Shown here piece by piece: positions 36,043 to 45,540 of a stretch of 64,000 nucleotides of DNA. The notes below the pieces were generated by a model. The model was not told the DNA's origin. It did no database searches and was given only the letters and a program-made list of their open reading frames with translations. Origin of the DNA: Granulosicoccus sp045110515. GTDB lineage: Bacteria; Pseudomonadota; Gammaproteobacteria; Granulosicoccales; Granulosicoccaceae. Positions within the stretch are counted from its first letter, which is position 1; each line of letters starts with the position of its first letter. The translations under genes and the position numbers were made by a program. The stretch covers positions 9,750-73,749 of the forward strand of contig JBGCGD010000006.1 of NCBI GenBank assembly GCA_045110515.1, in the 5' to 3' direction.

Positions 36043-37494
36043 ATGGGGCATCACGGTACCCGATACACCGAAGGGCCGATATTCAAACACATCAGTACAC
36101 TGTCAATCACGTCGGCAATTGGCTTGTTCGCCATTTTTGCTGTCGATCTGGTTGATGTCTTTTTCATCGCCTTACTCGGAGAACCCGAGCTAGCAGCGGC
36201 AGTCGGGTTTGCAGGAACCGCGCTGTTTTTCGGAGCAGCCATTTGCATCGGCCTTGCCATTGCAGTCGCAACGGTCGTGGCCCAGGCGGTCGGCGAAGAA
36301 TCTATCGAAAACGACGATACAGAAGCCTGGCACGCTGCGCCCAAATCGGTTCGCCTCGCATCTCACGGACTATTGACTATCGTTTTTATAACAGTGCCCT
36401 TAGCCATTCTCAGCCTCATCTTTGCCCCGTGGCTGATCAGTCTGATGGGTGCTGAAGGTGCGATTCTCGATCTTGCCGTACATTATTTTCGCATTGTGGG
36501 AGCCGCAATGCCTGTGTTGGGCTTAGCCATGGCGGGCACATCACTACTAAGGGCAGTGGGTGAAGCCAAACTATCTATGTGGGCCACAATCATTGCTGGA
36601 CTCGTCAATGCTGTACTCGATCCATTGCTGATCTTTGGACTGTCGCTGGATTTAACCGGCGCCGCAGTTGCTTCAGTCATATCCCGATGCACTGTCGCTG
36701 GTATGGCCATCTATTTTATCGCCGAAAGACATCAGCTACTACAACGGCCCGATTGGAACAGGTACTTATCAGATCTTAAGCAACTGAGCGGTATCGCTAT
36801 CCCGTCCCTTATTACTAATCTAGCTGGGCCCTTCGGCGCCGCCTACGCCACAACACAAATGGCTCGCTTCGGCACTGATGCGGTAGCTGCAGCCGCTGTT
36901 ATTGGCCGCATCACACCGGTCGCATTTGCAGGGCTTTACGGACTGTCTGGTGCTGTGGGGCCAGTAGCATCGCAAAACATGGGGGCAAAGCAATGGCATC
37001 GAGTCAGACAAACTCTGCTGGCAAGCGGCTTGTTCGTCAGCCTGTACGTGGTGCCCGTGGCCATCGGTATGTTCTTTCTTAAAGACATACTCGTTAATGT
37101 CTTCGACCTTCAAGGGGAAGCGGCAGAACTATTGCGGTTTTACTGCACGTTTATTGTCATCAGCTACTGGTTGTTCGGGTTGCAGCTGGCTGCCAACCCC
37201 ATGTTCACAGCCCTGCGGCACCCAGGCTTTGCCACGGTAAGCAATATTGCCAGAGATCTTTGCCTGGGTATCCCACTTGTCTATTTAGGCAGCTCATTGT
37301 TCGGCGCGCCCGGGGTACTTGGTGGACAAGCCATTGGCAATATGATTGCTGGCATCATCGCGTTCAGCGTGGCGCTGTGGCTAACCTCACGCGTGGAAAG
37401 AGGGCTATCCATCAATCTACCGTTCAATGCACTTAAAAACAGTCTTACCTTTCACCGGGCGGTGGTACCAGGCGTTCAGCATCGCGGAGATTAA
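36043..37494 (+). CDS. MATE family efflux transporter
   Basis: A 483-residue, 12-helix multidrug and toxin extrusion protein using a sodium or proton gradient. The two-fold MatE repeats are visible (FAIFAVDLVDVFFIALLGEPELAA and, later, GAVGPVASQNMGAKQWHRV as separate segments). A polar insert between helices 2 and 3 (SIENDDTEAWHAA) is slightly long. Starts 2 bases after hspQ. The substrate is unknown. Confidence 0.9.
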   Translation: MGHHGTRYTEGPIFKHISTLSITSAIGLFAIFAVDLVDVFFIALLGEPELAAAVGFAGTALFFGAAICIGLAIAVATVVAQAVGEESIENDDTEAWHAAPKSVRLASHGLLTIVFITVPLAILSLIFAPWLISLMGAEGAILDLAVHYFRIVGAAMPVLGLAMAGTSLLRAVGEAKLSMWATIIAGLVNAVLDPLLIFGLSLDLTGAAVASVISRCTVAGMAIYFIAERHQLLQRPDWNRYLSDLKQLSGIAIPSLITNLAGPFGAAYATTQMARFGTDAVAAAAVIGRITPVAFAGLYGLSGAVGPVASQNMGAKQWHRVRQTLLASGLFVSLYVVPVAIGMFFLKDILVNVFDLQGEAAELLRFYCTFIVISYWLFGLQLAANPMFTALRHPGFATVSNIARDLCLGIPLVYLGSSLFGAPGVLGGQAIGNMIAGIIAFSVALWLTSRVERGLSINLPFNALKNSLTFHRAVVPGVQHRGD

Positions 37495-37531
37495 CGTCAA
37501 CCCTACCCAACGTCATTCTTATTTTTAACGG

Positions 37532-38362
37532 CTAAGTCGGAGTGACGCTACGAAGTACTTTTCGAGTAGCCTGCATTATTGGATCGTGAGTTTGTTTCAG
37601 GATAGCTACCCTATCAAACTGATCCGGGTCATCGTTCACAGCCGTTCGCAATGCCTGTCCGAACACTTGCCTCAATTCGGTGCCAATGTTGAATTTACAA
37701 ATAGCCGTATTAGCGGCTAAAGACAAACGTTGATCACTCGGCACACCCGATCCGCCATGGATCACCAGTGGCACCTCTGTTACCGATTCGATGGCTTGGA
37801 TACGCTCCTCATCCAAGCGACCACCGGCATCGGTTTGCAGATGTACGTTGCCCACTGAAATGGCCATAGCATCTACTTCAGTTTCTGTCGCAAATCGCGC
37901 AGCCTCTGCGGGGTCAGTACCCAGTGAGTTCTCACCTTCTGCATATCCCACGAAACCGATTTCACCCTCGCAAGACATGCCATGCTGATGAGCCATCTGC
38001 GCTATGGCCGCGGTCTTATCAATATTTTCATTTAATGATTTGCGCGACCCGTCAAACATGATGGAGGTAAAGCCGCATTCCAAGGCCTCACGACACTCTT
38101 CAAATTCATATCCGTGATCTAAATGTGCAACTACCGGCACGCTAGCCCGCTCTGCCAGATACACAAACATCTTGCCCAACACCGGAAGCGGTGTATGGGC
38201 ACGGCAACCGGGGCCCGCTTGCAGAATAATGGGGAGATTCTCAGCTTCTGCAGCAGCAACGTAGGCACACATGTCCTCCCAGCCAAGCGTTACAACACCA
38301 GCCACAGCATGCCCGTTTTTTAAAGCAGGTTGCAGAACCTCTGCAAGCGTCACTAATGGCAT
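37532..38362 (-). CDS. Class II aldolase (IolJ/GatY type)
   Basis: A 276-residue zinc-dependent class II aldolase. Zinc ligands lie in VAHLDHGYE, GNVHLQ and VIHGGSGVP. The phosphate-binding NIGTELR near the C-terminus is present. In an inositol operon the expected reaction is cleavage of 5-dehydro-2-deoxygluconate 6-phosphate to dihydroxyacetone phosphate and malonate semialdehyde (IolJ). Family members also act on fructose- or tagatose-bisphosphate. Last gene of the iolD-iolC-iolB-aldolase unit. Its ATG overlaps the iolB stop by one base. Confidence 0.87.
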   Translation of the reverse strand: MPLVTLAEVLQPALKNGHAVAGVVTLGWEDMCAYVAAAEAENLPIILQAGPGCRAHTPLPVLGKMFVYLAERASVPVVAHLDHGYEFEECREALECGFTSIMFDGSRKSLNENIDKTAAIAQMAHQHGMSCEGEIGFVGYAEGENSLGTDPAEAARFATETEVDAMAISVGNVHLQTDAGGRLDEERIQAIESVTEVPLVIHGGSGVPSDQRLSLAANTAICKFNIGTELRQVFGQALRTAVNDDPDQFDRVAILKQTHDPIMQATRKVLRSVTPT

Positions 38363-39204
38363 TATTTAAACTTCGCAATCATGTCTTTTATGCCCGGGAT
38401 AGTTTCTATCTGATAGGCATGCGTAGGCTGGAAGTACTGCACCAAAGAGCGCTGAGTCAGACCACCTAAAATGGTGAAGTAGTACATCTCATAGCCGGGA
38501 AGCACAGCGCAAGGGTGGTAACCCTTGTCTAGACAAATGGTTGATCCGTCTACGATGTGATAAGCATCACCGGGCTCGTTGTCGACACGTTGCAGCATCT
38601 GTACACCGGAGCCGTGATTGGGTCGGAATCGGAAGTTATAGGTTTCATCGTGACGGGTTTCATCGGGTAAGCGGTTACTGTCGTGCTTATGTGATGGAAA
38701 CCCAGACCATCCACCCTGACCCACTGTAAACAATTCGCTTACCAGCAGACGACCGACTTTGTCATGATGCTTCTGCCCTAAAATATGCTTAATTTTACGA
38801 TGCGTTTTGGTATCGTCACTGCCGTATTGAACAAGGTCAAGCCCGTCCGCACGAACATCAAAAGGCTCCAGCACTTTGTCGTACTTAGCCCCTGCAATAA
38901 ACACCTCGGTATTATCAGACACACACGATAAGACAACTTTGGCACCCACAGGCACATACACGCCTTCCGGCTCACCGTCCCATACGTCGACACCGCGATT
39001 ACCCAAAGAGGCATAACTAACGCCTTCTACTTCAACATCGATAGTCCCGGTCGCAGGTACGATGCAGGTTTCGTAGCCCGGCACCTGATATTCAAACGCT
39101 TCGCCTTTGGCCAGCTTGACGATATTGAAATAATTCAATGGCACCAGACTGTCTTCGACGTCGACGATGGGAGCGTTTTTATTGTCGTACGGTGGTATAT
39201 GCAT
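38362..39204 (-). CDS. iolB: 5-deoxy-glucuronate isomerase
   Basis: A 280-residue bicupin that isomerises 5-deoxy-D-glucuronate to 2-deoxy-5-keto-gluconate in inositol breakdown. The metal-site segment FPSHKHDSNRLPDETRHDE is typical of IolB, as are the YHPCAVLPGYEMYYFTILGG and PGYETCIVPATG cupin strands (given in parts). Length equals the family norm. It lies 14 bases after iolC and overlaps the aldolase by one base. I regard this and IolD as the markers that fix the pathway as inositol catabolism. Confidence 0.93.
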   Translation of the reverse strand: MHIPPYDNKNAPIVDVEDSLVPLNYFNIVKLAKGEAFEYQVPGYETCIVPATGTIDVEVEGVSYASLGNRGVDVWDGEPEGVYVPVGAKVVLSCVSDNTEVFIAGAKYDKVLEPFDVRADGLDLVQYGSDDTKTHRKIKHILGQKHHDKVGRLLVSELFTVGQGGWSGFPSHKHDSNRLPDETRHDETYNFRFRPNHGSGVQMLQRVDNEPGDAYHIVDGSTICLDKGYHPCAVLPGYEMYYFTILGGLTQRSLVQYFQPTHAYQIETIPGIKDMIAKFK

Positions 39205-39218
39205 GAGTTTGAAACCTT

Positions 39219-40223
39219 TTATTGTGTAGTGGGACCAGGATGCTCGGCTAGAAATGATTCCAGCTCCTCCTTGGTCGGCATGGCCGGAGCGCAGCCAACG
39301 CGAGAAACAACCATCGACGCGCAGGCTGATCCTCTTAATACTGATTCTTTAACACCGTAATTAGCGGCTAATGAGGCGACTAAGCCGCCCATAAAACTAT
39401 CACCGGCACCGGTAGGTTTTAACGCCTGGGCCGGATAGATACCCGTGTGTATTTCTTCGTTGCGGGTTAAGGTAATTGCACCTTTTTCACCCATCTTGTA
39501 AATGACGATGCCAGCACCGTTTGCAGCAAGTTCACGGGCTTTGTCCAAGCCTTTGTCGTAGTCACCCGCCATAAATCCAAATTCAACATCATTACCAACA
39601 ATGATGTCGCACAATGCACCGGCTCTGGAATAAACATCTGCGGCCTCCTCGGCGGATGCCCAGCTGTAAGGCCTGTAATCGACATCAAATATCAATGCAA
39701 GTCCGGAACTTCTCGCTAATTCAAAGGCCTCGAACGCCGCTGACCTTGAAGGCTCTGCTGCCAGTACGGTTCCCGTGGTGATCAATGCGCCAAAGCGTGA
39801 ATAATCCACTGCTTTGACATCGTCGTCGTTCATTTGAAAATCAGCTGCACCGTTGCGATAGATGACTGTTTGGTGTTCTTCGACACGGCTTTCGGACACT
39901 GCCAGTGAATTTCTAAATTCACCTGCAATAGAGCGAACATATGTTGAATCCACCCCGTAGTGCGCTAACTGATTTAAACAGAATCGTCCCACCGAATCAT
40001 CAGACACACAGGTCAGTAAAGACGCCTTACCACCGTGTTTGGCAATAGCCACCGAAATATTGGCAGACGAACCGCCTAAGTGCGCAACAAACTGTTGAGC
40101 ATCCTCATTACGGGTGCCAGGTGGGTCCGGGTAGAAGTCCATGCCGGCACGTCCAATGACTATGAAGGCGTTGCGACTCAGGCATTCAACCAGACGCGGC
40201 TCTATGTCTTGCTCTAGGCTCAT
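39219..40223 (-). CDS. iolC: 5-dehydro-2-deoxygluconokinase (stand-alone IolC)
   Basis: A 334-residue PfkB/ribokinase-fold kinase that phosphorylates 2-deoxy-5-keto-gluconate. The N-terminal GRAGMDFYPDPPG and GGSSANISVAIAKHG and the catalytic PTGAGDSFMGG are clear, and the C-terminal CAPAMPTKEELESFL matches IolC. This copy has no fused C-terminal domain, unlike the second copy at 51004-52914. Located between iolD (14 bases) and iolB (14 bases) in a tight operon. Confidence 0.92.
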   Translation of the reverse strand: MSLEQDIEPRLVECLSRNAFIVIGRAGMDFYPDPPGTRNEDAQQFVAHLGGSSANISVAIAKHGGKASLLTCVSDDSVGRFCLNQLAHYGVDSTYVRSIAGEFRNSLAVSESRVEEHQTVIYRNGAADFQMNDDDVKAVDYSRFGALITTGTVLAAEPSRSAAFEAFELARSSGLALIFDVDYRPYSWASAEEAADVYSRAGALCDIIVGNDVEFGFMAGDYDKGLDKARELAANGAGIVIYKMGEKGAITLTRNEEIHTGIYPAQALKPTGAGDSFMGGLVASLAANYGVKESVLRGSACASMVVSRVGCAPAMPTKEELESFLAEHPGPTTQ

Positions 40224-40237
40224 GATGACAGAACCAG

Positions 40238-42103
40238 CTATACGCCAGTACGCTGTTTGGAGCGACTGGACTCCCAGTCTTTATGCGCTTGTCGAACCTT
40301 CTCACTCTCTGACACTTCAGGCGTACCCACTTCCCACCAGGTATGCCCTTCATTGGTCCAGCCTTCGTAGGGGTCAACCTTCATCACGATTACATAAGTT
40401 TTATCGGATGCTTTTGCTCGTTTAAACGCATCAACTAATTCACCCGCATTGGCAACCGTTTCTGCATTAGCACCCATCGACTTGGCATGAGATTCAAAGT
40501 CGACAGCGAAAGCGTCTTTAACCGTTGGGCTGTCGCTAATCAGATTGTTAAAACTTTCGTTGCCGGTGTTGTTTTGCAGCTTGTTGATGACCGCAAACCC
40601 ACCATTGTCTAACACCAACACAACGAGTTTCTTATCGCTTAAAACACTGGAATACAAATCGGAGTTGAGCATCATGTAGGACCCGTCACCGGTGAACACG
40701 ATGGTGTCCTGTGCAGGTTCCTTTTCAGATTGCGCAATACGCGCACCCCAACCACCGGCTATTTCATAGCCCATGCAAGAAAAGCCGAATTCGACATCGA
40801 CAGTGCCTGCTTTTAAGGTACGCCAGTTAGCCGTAACTTCTGCTGGTAAACCTCCGGCTGCTGCAACCACCCTATCTGAAGGGTCGCAATTGGCATTAAC
40901 CACGCCAATGGCCTGTGCATATGAATTGGGGCGGTTTCCATAAGAGACATTGACCGCTACGTAGTTGTCCCATTGTTCCCGTTCGCTTTTCGCTAAGGAT
41001 GTCCAAGCGTCCGGACACTGATAACCCTTAATAGCGTCAGCCAGCAGTGGCAAACTTAACTTTGCATCACCCACAATGGGTAGAGAGCGGTGTTTACCCG
41101 CATCGTGACGACCAGCGTTTAATGAGATAAAACGCGCTTCTTTAGAGAATGCGGTCCACGAGCCTGTGGTGAAATCTTGTAAGCGGGTACCGACAGCCAA
41201 AATGACATCGGCTTTTTCCGCAATCGCATTAGCACTGTTGGAACCTGTGACACCGATGGGTCCGATGTTTAGCGGATGATCCGCTTCCATGTTGGCGCGA
41301 CCGGCAATGGTTTCTACCACCGGTATAGCGTGGGATTCTGCAAACGTTAACAACTCGCTAACAGCGCCTGAGTACTGAACACCACCGCCTGCGATGATCA
41401 TGGGACGTTCTGCACTTTTTAGTAGCGATGCAGCATCGGCAACTTCTAAGGCATCCGGTGTGCTTCGTCGAATACGATGCACTTTCTTTTCGAAGAAAAC
41501 ACTTGGGTAGTCGTAGCTCCAACCTTGAATGTCTTGCGGCAGGCCAATGAATGCAGGACCACAATCGGCAGGGTCTAACATGGTGGCAATGGCGTTGGGT
41601 AGAGACTGAATAATCTGCGCCGGGTGACTGATGCGATCCCAGTATCGCGTGACGGCTTTAAACGCATCGTTAACGCCAAGTGTCGGATCCTGGAAGTGCT
41701 CCATTTGCTGCAAGACCGGATCGGGCAGGCGCGTCAGATACGCATCACCACACAACATAAGCATGGGGACTCGGTTAGCGTGTGCCAGTGCGCTGGATGT
41801 TAAAAGGTTGGACGTGCCCGGCCCGGCTGAAGCGGTGCAAAACATAATGCGCTGACGCAAATGGTATTTTGCATAGGCCGCTGCAGCAAAACCCATGCTT
41901 TGTTCGTTCTGCCCTCGATAGAGGGGCAATTCTTCCCTGTGGTTGTACAGTGCCTCGCCCAGGCAAGTGACATTGCCATGACCAAAAATACCAAAGCCGC
42001 CACCAAACAGACGCTGTTCTTGTCCGTCGATAACAATGTATTGATTCGCCATCCAACGAACAATGGCTTGAGCTAGTGTCAGTGTGACAGTTTCCTGAGT
42101 CAT
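40238..42103 (-). CDS. iolD: Trihydroxycyclohexane-1,2-dione acylhydrolase
   Basis: A 621-residue thiamine-diphosphate enzyme that opens the cyclitol ring to 5-deoxy-glucuronate. ATG 42103 starts MTQETVTLTLAQAIVRW, the normal IolD N-terminus. The frame is open to 42334, but that extension crosses the palindromic operator and would not resemble the family. The ThDP-binding motif begins GDGSYMMLNSDLY and ends LDNGGFAVI. The conserved glutamate lies in RGQNEQSMGFAAAA. First gene of the minus-strand iol operon. Confidence 0.94.
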   Translation of the reverse strand: MTQETVTLTLAQAIVRWMANQYIVIDGQEQRLFGGGFGIFGHGNVTCLGEALYNHREELPLYRGQNEQSMGFAAAAYAKYHLRQRIMFCTASAGPGTSNLLTSSALAHANRVPMLMLCGDAYLTRLPDPVLQQMEHFQDPTLGVNDAFKAVTRYWDRISHPAQIIQSLPNAIATMLDPADCGPAFIGLPQDIQGWSYDYPSVFFEKKVHRIRRSTPDALEVADAASLLKSAERPMIIAGGGVQYSGAVSELLTFAESHAIPVVETIAGRANMEADHPLNIGPIGVTGSNSANAIAEKADVILAVGTRLQDFTTGSWTAFSKEARFISLNAGRHDAGKHRSLPIVGDAKLSLPLLADAIKGYQCPDAWTSLAKSEREQWDNYVAVNVSYGNRPNSYAQAIGVVNANCDPSDRVVAAAGGLPAEVTANWRTLKAGTVDVEFGFSCMGYEIAGGWGARIAQSEKEPAQDTIVFTGDGSYMMLNSDLYSSVLSDKKLVVLVLDNGGFAVINKLQNNTGNESFNNLISDSPTVKDAFAVDFESHAKSMGANAETVANAGELVDAFKRAKASDKTYVIVMKVDPYEGWTNEGHTWWEVGTPEVSESEKVRQAHKDWESSRSKQRTGV

Positions 42104-42378
42104 GGGCTTTATCCGGACCTGTTTAACAACGTACCGAGCACAGACTGCTCGCGCACTGACAGGGGCCCATACAAATAGGACCCAATTAATTGTGCACCAA
42201 CCAGCAATCGAGTGTTGACGGTTCAACAACCCAAAGAATACAATAAATGCAACCGGTTGCAAACGAAAATTCGTCGCGTCCAAGGCACTTGCGTCTGATT
42301 TAGCTTTGGAAGATTTTGGTAACCGTTCTTCCACGGGTCTAAAACTTATACAAACCCGCTAGCACTAGGCGTTTAAAC
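42104..42378. promoter_or_regulatory. Divergent control region of the iolD and TIM-barrel/dehydrogenase units
   Basis: The 275 bases between divergent starts hold promoters for both transcription units. A perfect palindrome lies inside (42248-42261). No other structure was recognised. Confidence 0.6.
42248..42261. promoter_or_regulatory. LacI-family operator palindrome, copy 1
   Basis: TGCAACCGGTTGCA is a perfect 14-bp palindrome matching the general LacI-family pattern TGNAANCGNTTNCA. It lies 145 bases before iolD and 118 before the divergent TIM-barrel gene. The same 14 bases recur at 45834-45847. The LacI regulator at 49963-50961 is the natural candidate to bind it. Confidence 0.78.
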
Positions 42379-43272
42379 ATGAGCATCAGAATTGGAAATG
42401 CACCCTGCTCCTGGGGTGTTGAATTCGCACAGGACGACCGTAATCCCACCTGGCAAACCGTACTGCAGCAATGCAGCGATGCGGGCTACCCGGGTATCGA
42501 ACTCGGCCCGGTCGGTTTTATGCCAGAAGATCCTGCTGAATTAGGCGATGCCCTGGCGGCCCACAATATGGAACTTATCGGTGGCGTTGTCTTCCGCGCT
42601 TTCCACGATCCGGCCCAATGGGACGATGTCATGGATGGGGCTAAACGCACCTGTAAAGCTTTGCAGGCTCATGGCGCCAAGCACTTTGTACTCATCGATT
42701 CCATCTCGCCACGACGTGCGCCGACTGCAGGCCGAGCAGCTGAAGCTGAACAAATGGATAGCGCTGAGTGGAAAGCTTATCGCGATCGCATCGCAACGGT
42801 TGCGAAGATGGGTTTTGAAGAGTACGGCCTTATCCCGGAAATTCACCCACATGCCGGTGGTTTTATGGATTTTGAGCCTGAAGTTGAACGACTACTTGAG
42901 GAAGTAGACCCGTCTATCTTAAAAATCTGTATAGATACTGGTCATTGCACCTACGCAGGTTTTGACCCTGTTGCGTTTATGAAACGCCACATGGATCGCA
43001 TTACTTATGTGCATTTCAAAAACACAGATGCCGCTGTAAAAACCAAGGTTATCGAAAACCGTACAGGCTTTTATGACGCCTGTGGTCAAGGCATTTTTTG
43101 CCACCTCGACAAAGGCGAAGTGGATTTTCCAGCCGTCAGACAAGTGCTGCTAGACGCAAATTACGAAGGCTGGTGCACTATCGAACAGGATTGCGACCCG
43201 ACGCTCGACCCGGATCCTGAGGGTGATGCACGCATCAATCGTGAATACCTGCAGTCAATCGGCTTCACCTGA
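42379..43272 (+). CDS. TIM-barrel sugar isomerase family protein, candidate inosose dehydratase
   Basis: A 297-residue protein of the AP-endonuclease-2/xylose-isomerase-like TIM-barrel superfamily. IGNAPCSWGVEF and YPGIELGPVGFMPED open the barrel. PEIHPHAGGFMDF, CIDTGHCTYAG and YVHFKNTD provide the usual metal-binding Glu, Asp and His residues. In this locus an inosose dehydratase (IolE) is required between dehydrogenase and IolD, and this gene is the best candidate. IolI-type inosose isomerase is the alternative, so I give no symbol. It is followed after 51 bases by a dehydrogenase. Confidence 0.82.
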   Translation: MSIRIGNAPCSWGVEFAQDDRNPTWQTVLQQCSDAGYPGIELGPVGFMPEDPAELGDALAAHNMELIGGVVFRAFHDPAQWDDVMDGAKRTCKALQAHGAKHFVLIDSISPRRAPTAGRAAEAEQMDSAEWKAYRDRIATVAKMGFEEYGLIPEIHPHAGGFMDFEPEVERLLEEVDPSILKICIDTGHCTYAGFDPVAFMKRHMDRITYVHFKNTDAAVKTKVIENRTGFYDACGQGIFCHLDKGEVDFPAVRQVLLDANYEGWCTIEQDCDPTLDPDPEGDARINREYLQSIGFT

Positions 43273-43323
43273 GCCAACAGCCACAGACATCGTCTGCATA
43301 CTTTATCTAAGGATTAACAATCA

Positions 43324-44484
43324 ATGAGCAAACTGAACTGGGGCATGATTGGCGGCGGCGAAGGCAGCCAGATCGGACCGGCACATCGTTTGGGCTCAGG
43401 CCTTGACGGTCTATTTAACTTTACCGCTGGAGCACTCGACCATCGACCTGAACAAGGTCGTGAGTACGGACAACGTTTAGGGCTGGCGACAGATCGCTCC
43501 TATGGCGATTGGCGTGAAATGCTTGAAGGCGAACGCAATCGAGATGATCGCGTGGAACTTGTCACCGTAGCCACGCCCAACTCAACGCACTTTGAAATTA
43601 CCAAAGCTTTTTTAGAAGCAGGCTTTCATGTGCTGTGTGAAAAGCCGATGACCATGACGGTTGAAGAAGGCGAAGAGATCGTCAAAGTGGCGCAGGCTAC
43701 CGGCAAAATCTGCGCAGTCAATTACGGCTATACAGGTTACTCACTGGTACGGCACATGAAAGCGATGGTGGCGCGTGGCGATCTTGGCAAAATCCGGCTG
43801 GTTAAAGCTGAGTTCTCACACGGTCATCACGCCGATGCGGCAGATGCTGACAACCCCCGCGTACGCTGGCGATATGACCCGGCCCAAGCTGGCGTCTCTG
43901 CTCAGTTTGCAGATTGCGGTATTCACGCCATGCACATGGCAAGCTTTGTCACAGGACAGGAAGTGACCAGTCTTGCAGCAGATACGGTCTCCTGTCTTTC
44001 ATCGCGAGAATTAGAAGACGATGCCATGGTTAACTTTCGCATGGACGGTGGCGCGGTAGGTCGTTTGTGGACCTCCTCCATCGCTATCGGACGGCAGCAC
44101 GGTTTAACCATTCAAGTGTTTGGTGAAAACGGTGGCTTGCGTTGGTCTCAAGAACAACCTAACCAGCTGTACTGGATGCCACTCAATGAAAGACTTCAGA
44201 TCATTGAGCGCGGTGAAGGCAATTTGTCACCGGAAGCGGATAGAACCAGTCGCGTTACCGTCGGCCACGCCGAAGGTATGCCATTAGCATTCGCCAACAT
44301 CTATAAAGATCTGGCAGAAGCCATCAACGCAGCCAATGAAAAGCGTGAGATTGACCCGGCGGCTAACCTGTACCCACGTGCAAGCGATGGCTTACGCTCT
44401 ATGGCTGCGGTTGTCGCCGTTGCTGAATCAGGCGCTGCCAACGGTAGCTGGCTTGATGCAAGACCACCGATGTTTCGCGACTAA
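43324..44484 (+). CDS. Gfo/Idh/MocA family oxidoreductase, candidate inositol dehydrogenase
   Basis: A 386-residue NAD(P)-dependent dehydrogenase. The Rossmann motif is GGGEGSQIG (about residues 9-17), and the CEKPMTM motif follows near 107. The C-terminal domain has FADCGIHAMHMASFVTG with the substrate-side His pair. It lies in the plus-strand unit behind the TIM-barrel gene, beneath the iolD operator region. This position supports oxidation of a cyclitol (myo-, scyllo- or chiro-inositol). The classical IolG has a different N-terminus, so isomer specificity is open. Confidence 0.88.
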   Translation: MSKLNWGMIGGGEGSQIGPAHRLGSGLDGLFNFTAGALDHRPEQGREYGQRLGLATDRSYGDWREMLEGERNRDDRVELVTVATPNSTHFEITKAFLEAGFHVLCEKPMTMTVEEGEEIVKVAQATGKICAVNYGYTGYSLVRHMKAMVARGDLGKIRLVKAEFSHGHHADAADADNPRVRWRYDPAQAGVSAQFADCGIHAMHMASFVTGQEVTSLAADTVSCLSSRELEDDAMVNFRMDGGAVGRLWTSSIAIGRQHGLTIQVFGENGGLRWSQEQPNQLYWMPLNERLQIIERGEGNLSPEADRTSRVTVGHAEGMPLAFANIYKDLAEAINAANEKREIDPAANLYPRASDGLRSMAAVVAVAESGAANGSWLDARPPMFRD

Positions 44485-44493
44485 ACGGTAGTC

Positions 44494-44527
44494 AAAAAAA
44501 TAGGGCCTCACATTTATCGTGAGGCCC
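44494..44527 (-). terminator. Rho-independent terminator of the YHYH gene
   Basis: A perfect 9-bp stem (GGGCCTCAC at 44503-44511, complement at 44519-44527, 7-base loop) is followed, on the minus strand, by a run of seven T residues (44500-44494). This is a classic intrinsic terminator for the minus-strand gene. The stem could also stop plus-strand transcripts from the dehydrogenase gene. Confidence 0.88.
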
Positions 44528-44560
44528 AGTACTACACACACGGGGAAATACTTTTAGTTA

Positions 44561-45490
44561 TTATCGTGGTGATCCGCCGGGGCCTGCACCCGTGGTTTCA
44601 ACAACGCCGTTTACGCAACGTTGAAAGTATGGGTAGGTATCCGTAGCGTAGTAATGATAAATACCACCCGGAAATTCAGGGGTCACACCCACCCGACCAT
44701 TACACGCATCCAGGTCACCCGAGCCTTCAACATACTGCCAATCCTGGGCGAACGTACCCAATGGATAGTCATCGGTCGACGGTCTGGAATCGTTGACGGT
44801 AGTGATCAACTCATAACTACCTGTGATAGCTTTAAGGGCTGACGTAGCATCGTCTGCAATGCTATAGCCGTAGCGCGCATATATGGGAAATCCATCAGCA
44901 GCCCATGCTATCAGCGTCATCGTAGAGCTGTTTCCACCCTGCTTTGTAATAAAGCCTTCCGGCATACCGTGATAGTGATAAGCACCACCGGGTTGCACGT
45001 GTGCGTTGTTGTCGTCTGTGCCGAAATCAAACGTTGTTTGTCCCAAGGCTTCAATCGACCATGCACCTGAGTTATGAATCAGGCTGCAATTATCACCAGA
45101 ACTATCGCAAGAACCGGCAGTGCTTGAATCAATCTTTACACCGTTAAGCACATAGCCTTGAGGTCCGCTTGGACCGCCCAGAATCGTCGATGTATTCGAT
45201 ACAACAGGGTCAGGCGTGTATTCCGTAGACACTTCTTGCGCCGCAATCGTATTCGGGTTTCCGTCATTAGGAAATGTACCAACTGCGTGATCAGGTAAAC
45301 CATTTGTCATGAGAATACGCACGGTATCTGAACACGTCCAATACGATGTACTCTCTGCATTGACCGATGCAGAATCATTAAACGTCGTATCCATGTAATC
45401 ACAAACAACGCCCGCGGTAGACCCAGTCATATCGGCCGTGTCTGTCGTGTCTGTCGTTGTATCACTATCACTGCACGCGGCTACGGCCAC
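44561..45490 (-). CDS. YHYH-domain lipoprotein (apparent frameshift in signal peptide)
   Basis: A YHYH (PF14240-type) secreted protein of 309 visible residues. YHYHGMPEGF, AADGFPIYARYGYS and CNGRVGVTPEFPGGIYHYY are family hallmarks, but the biochemical role is not known. The readable frame starts with a GTG at 45490 immediately after an in-frame TAG. It yields VAAC close to the N-terminus, a typical lipobox without the hydrophobic segment before it. That segment is found in another frame at 45491-45540. A Thr/Asp-rich linker follows the cysteine. As read, the protein would lack an export signal. It carries its own terminator and sits inside the inositol locus on the opposite strand. Confidence 0.75.
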   Translation of the reverse strand: MAVAACSDSDTTTDTTDTADMTGSTAGVVCDYMDTTFNDSASVNAESTSYWTCSDTVRILMTNGLPDHAVGTFPNDGNPNTIAAQEVSTEYTPDPVVSNTSTILGGPSGPQGYVLNGVKIDSSTAGSCDSSGDNCSLIHNSGAWSIEALGQTTFDFGTDDNNAHVQPGGAYHYHGMPEGFITKQGGNSSTMTLIAWAADGFPIYARYGYSIADDATSALKAITGSYELITTVNDSRPSTDDYPLGTFAQDWQYVEGSGDLDACNGRVGVTPEFPGGIYHYYATDTYPYFQRCVNGVVETTGAGPGGSPR

Positions 45491-45540
45491 CTAGCGATAC
45501 CGGCCACAATGCCCGCGCGCGTGTTACTGCGTATTTTCAT
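45491..45540 (-). pseudogene. Displaced signal-peptide segment of the YHYH lipoprotein gene
   Basis: An ATG at 45540 begins MKIRSNTRAGIVAGIA, a good N- and H-region of a lipoprotein signal, but then runs into a TAG after 19 codons. Adding a single base near 45491 would join it to VAVAAC in the YHYH frame and restore a complete lipobox signal. The likely cause is a one-base deletion or a sequence error. No strong ribosome binding site is seen. Confidence 0.65.

Noticed and set aside
42104..42334. N-terminal extension of iolD
   Set aside because: Spans the first palindromic operator. The normal IolD start is at 42103.
42541..42852. 103-codon minus-strand frame
   Set aside because: Antisense to the TIM-barrel gene at 42379-43272, with no supporting features.
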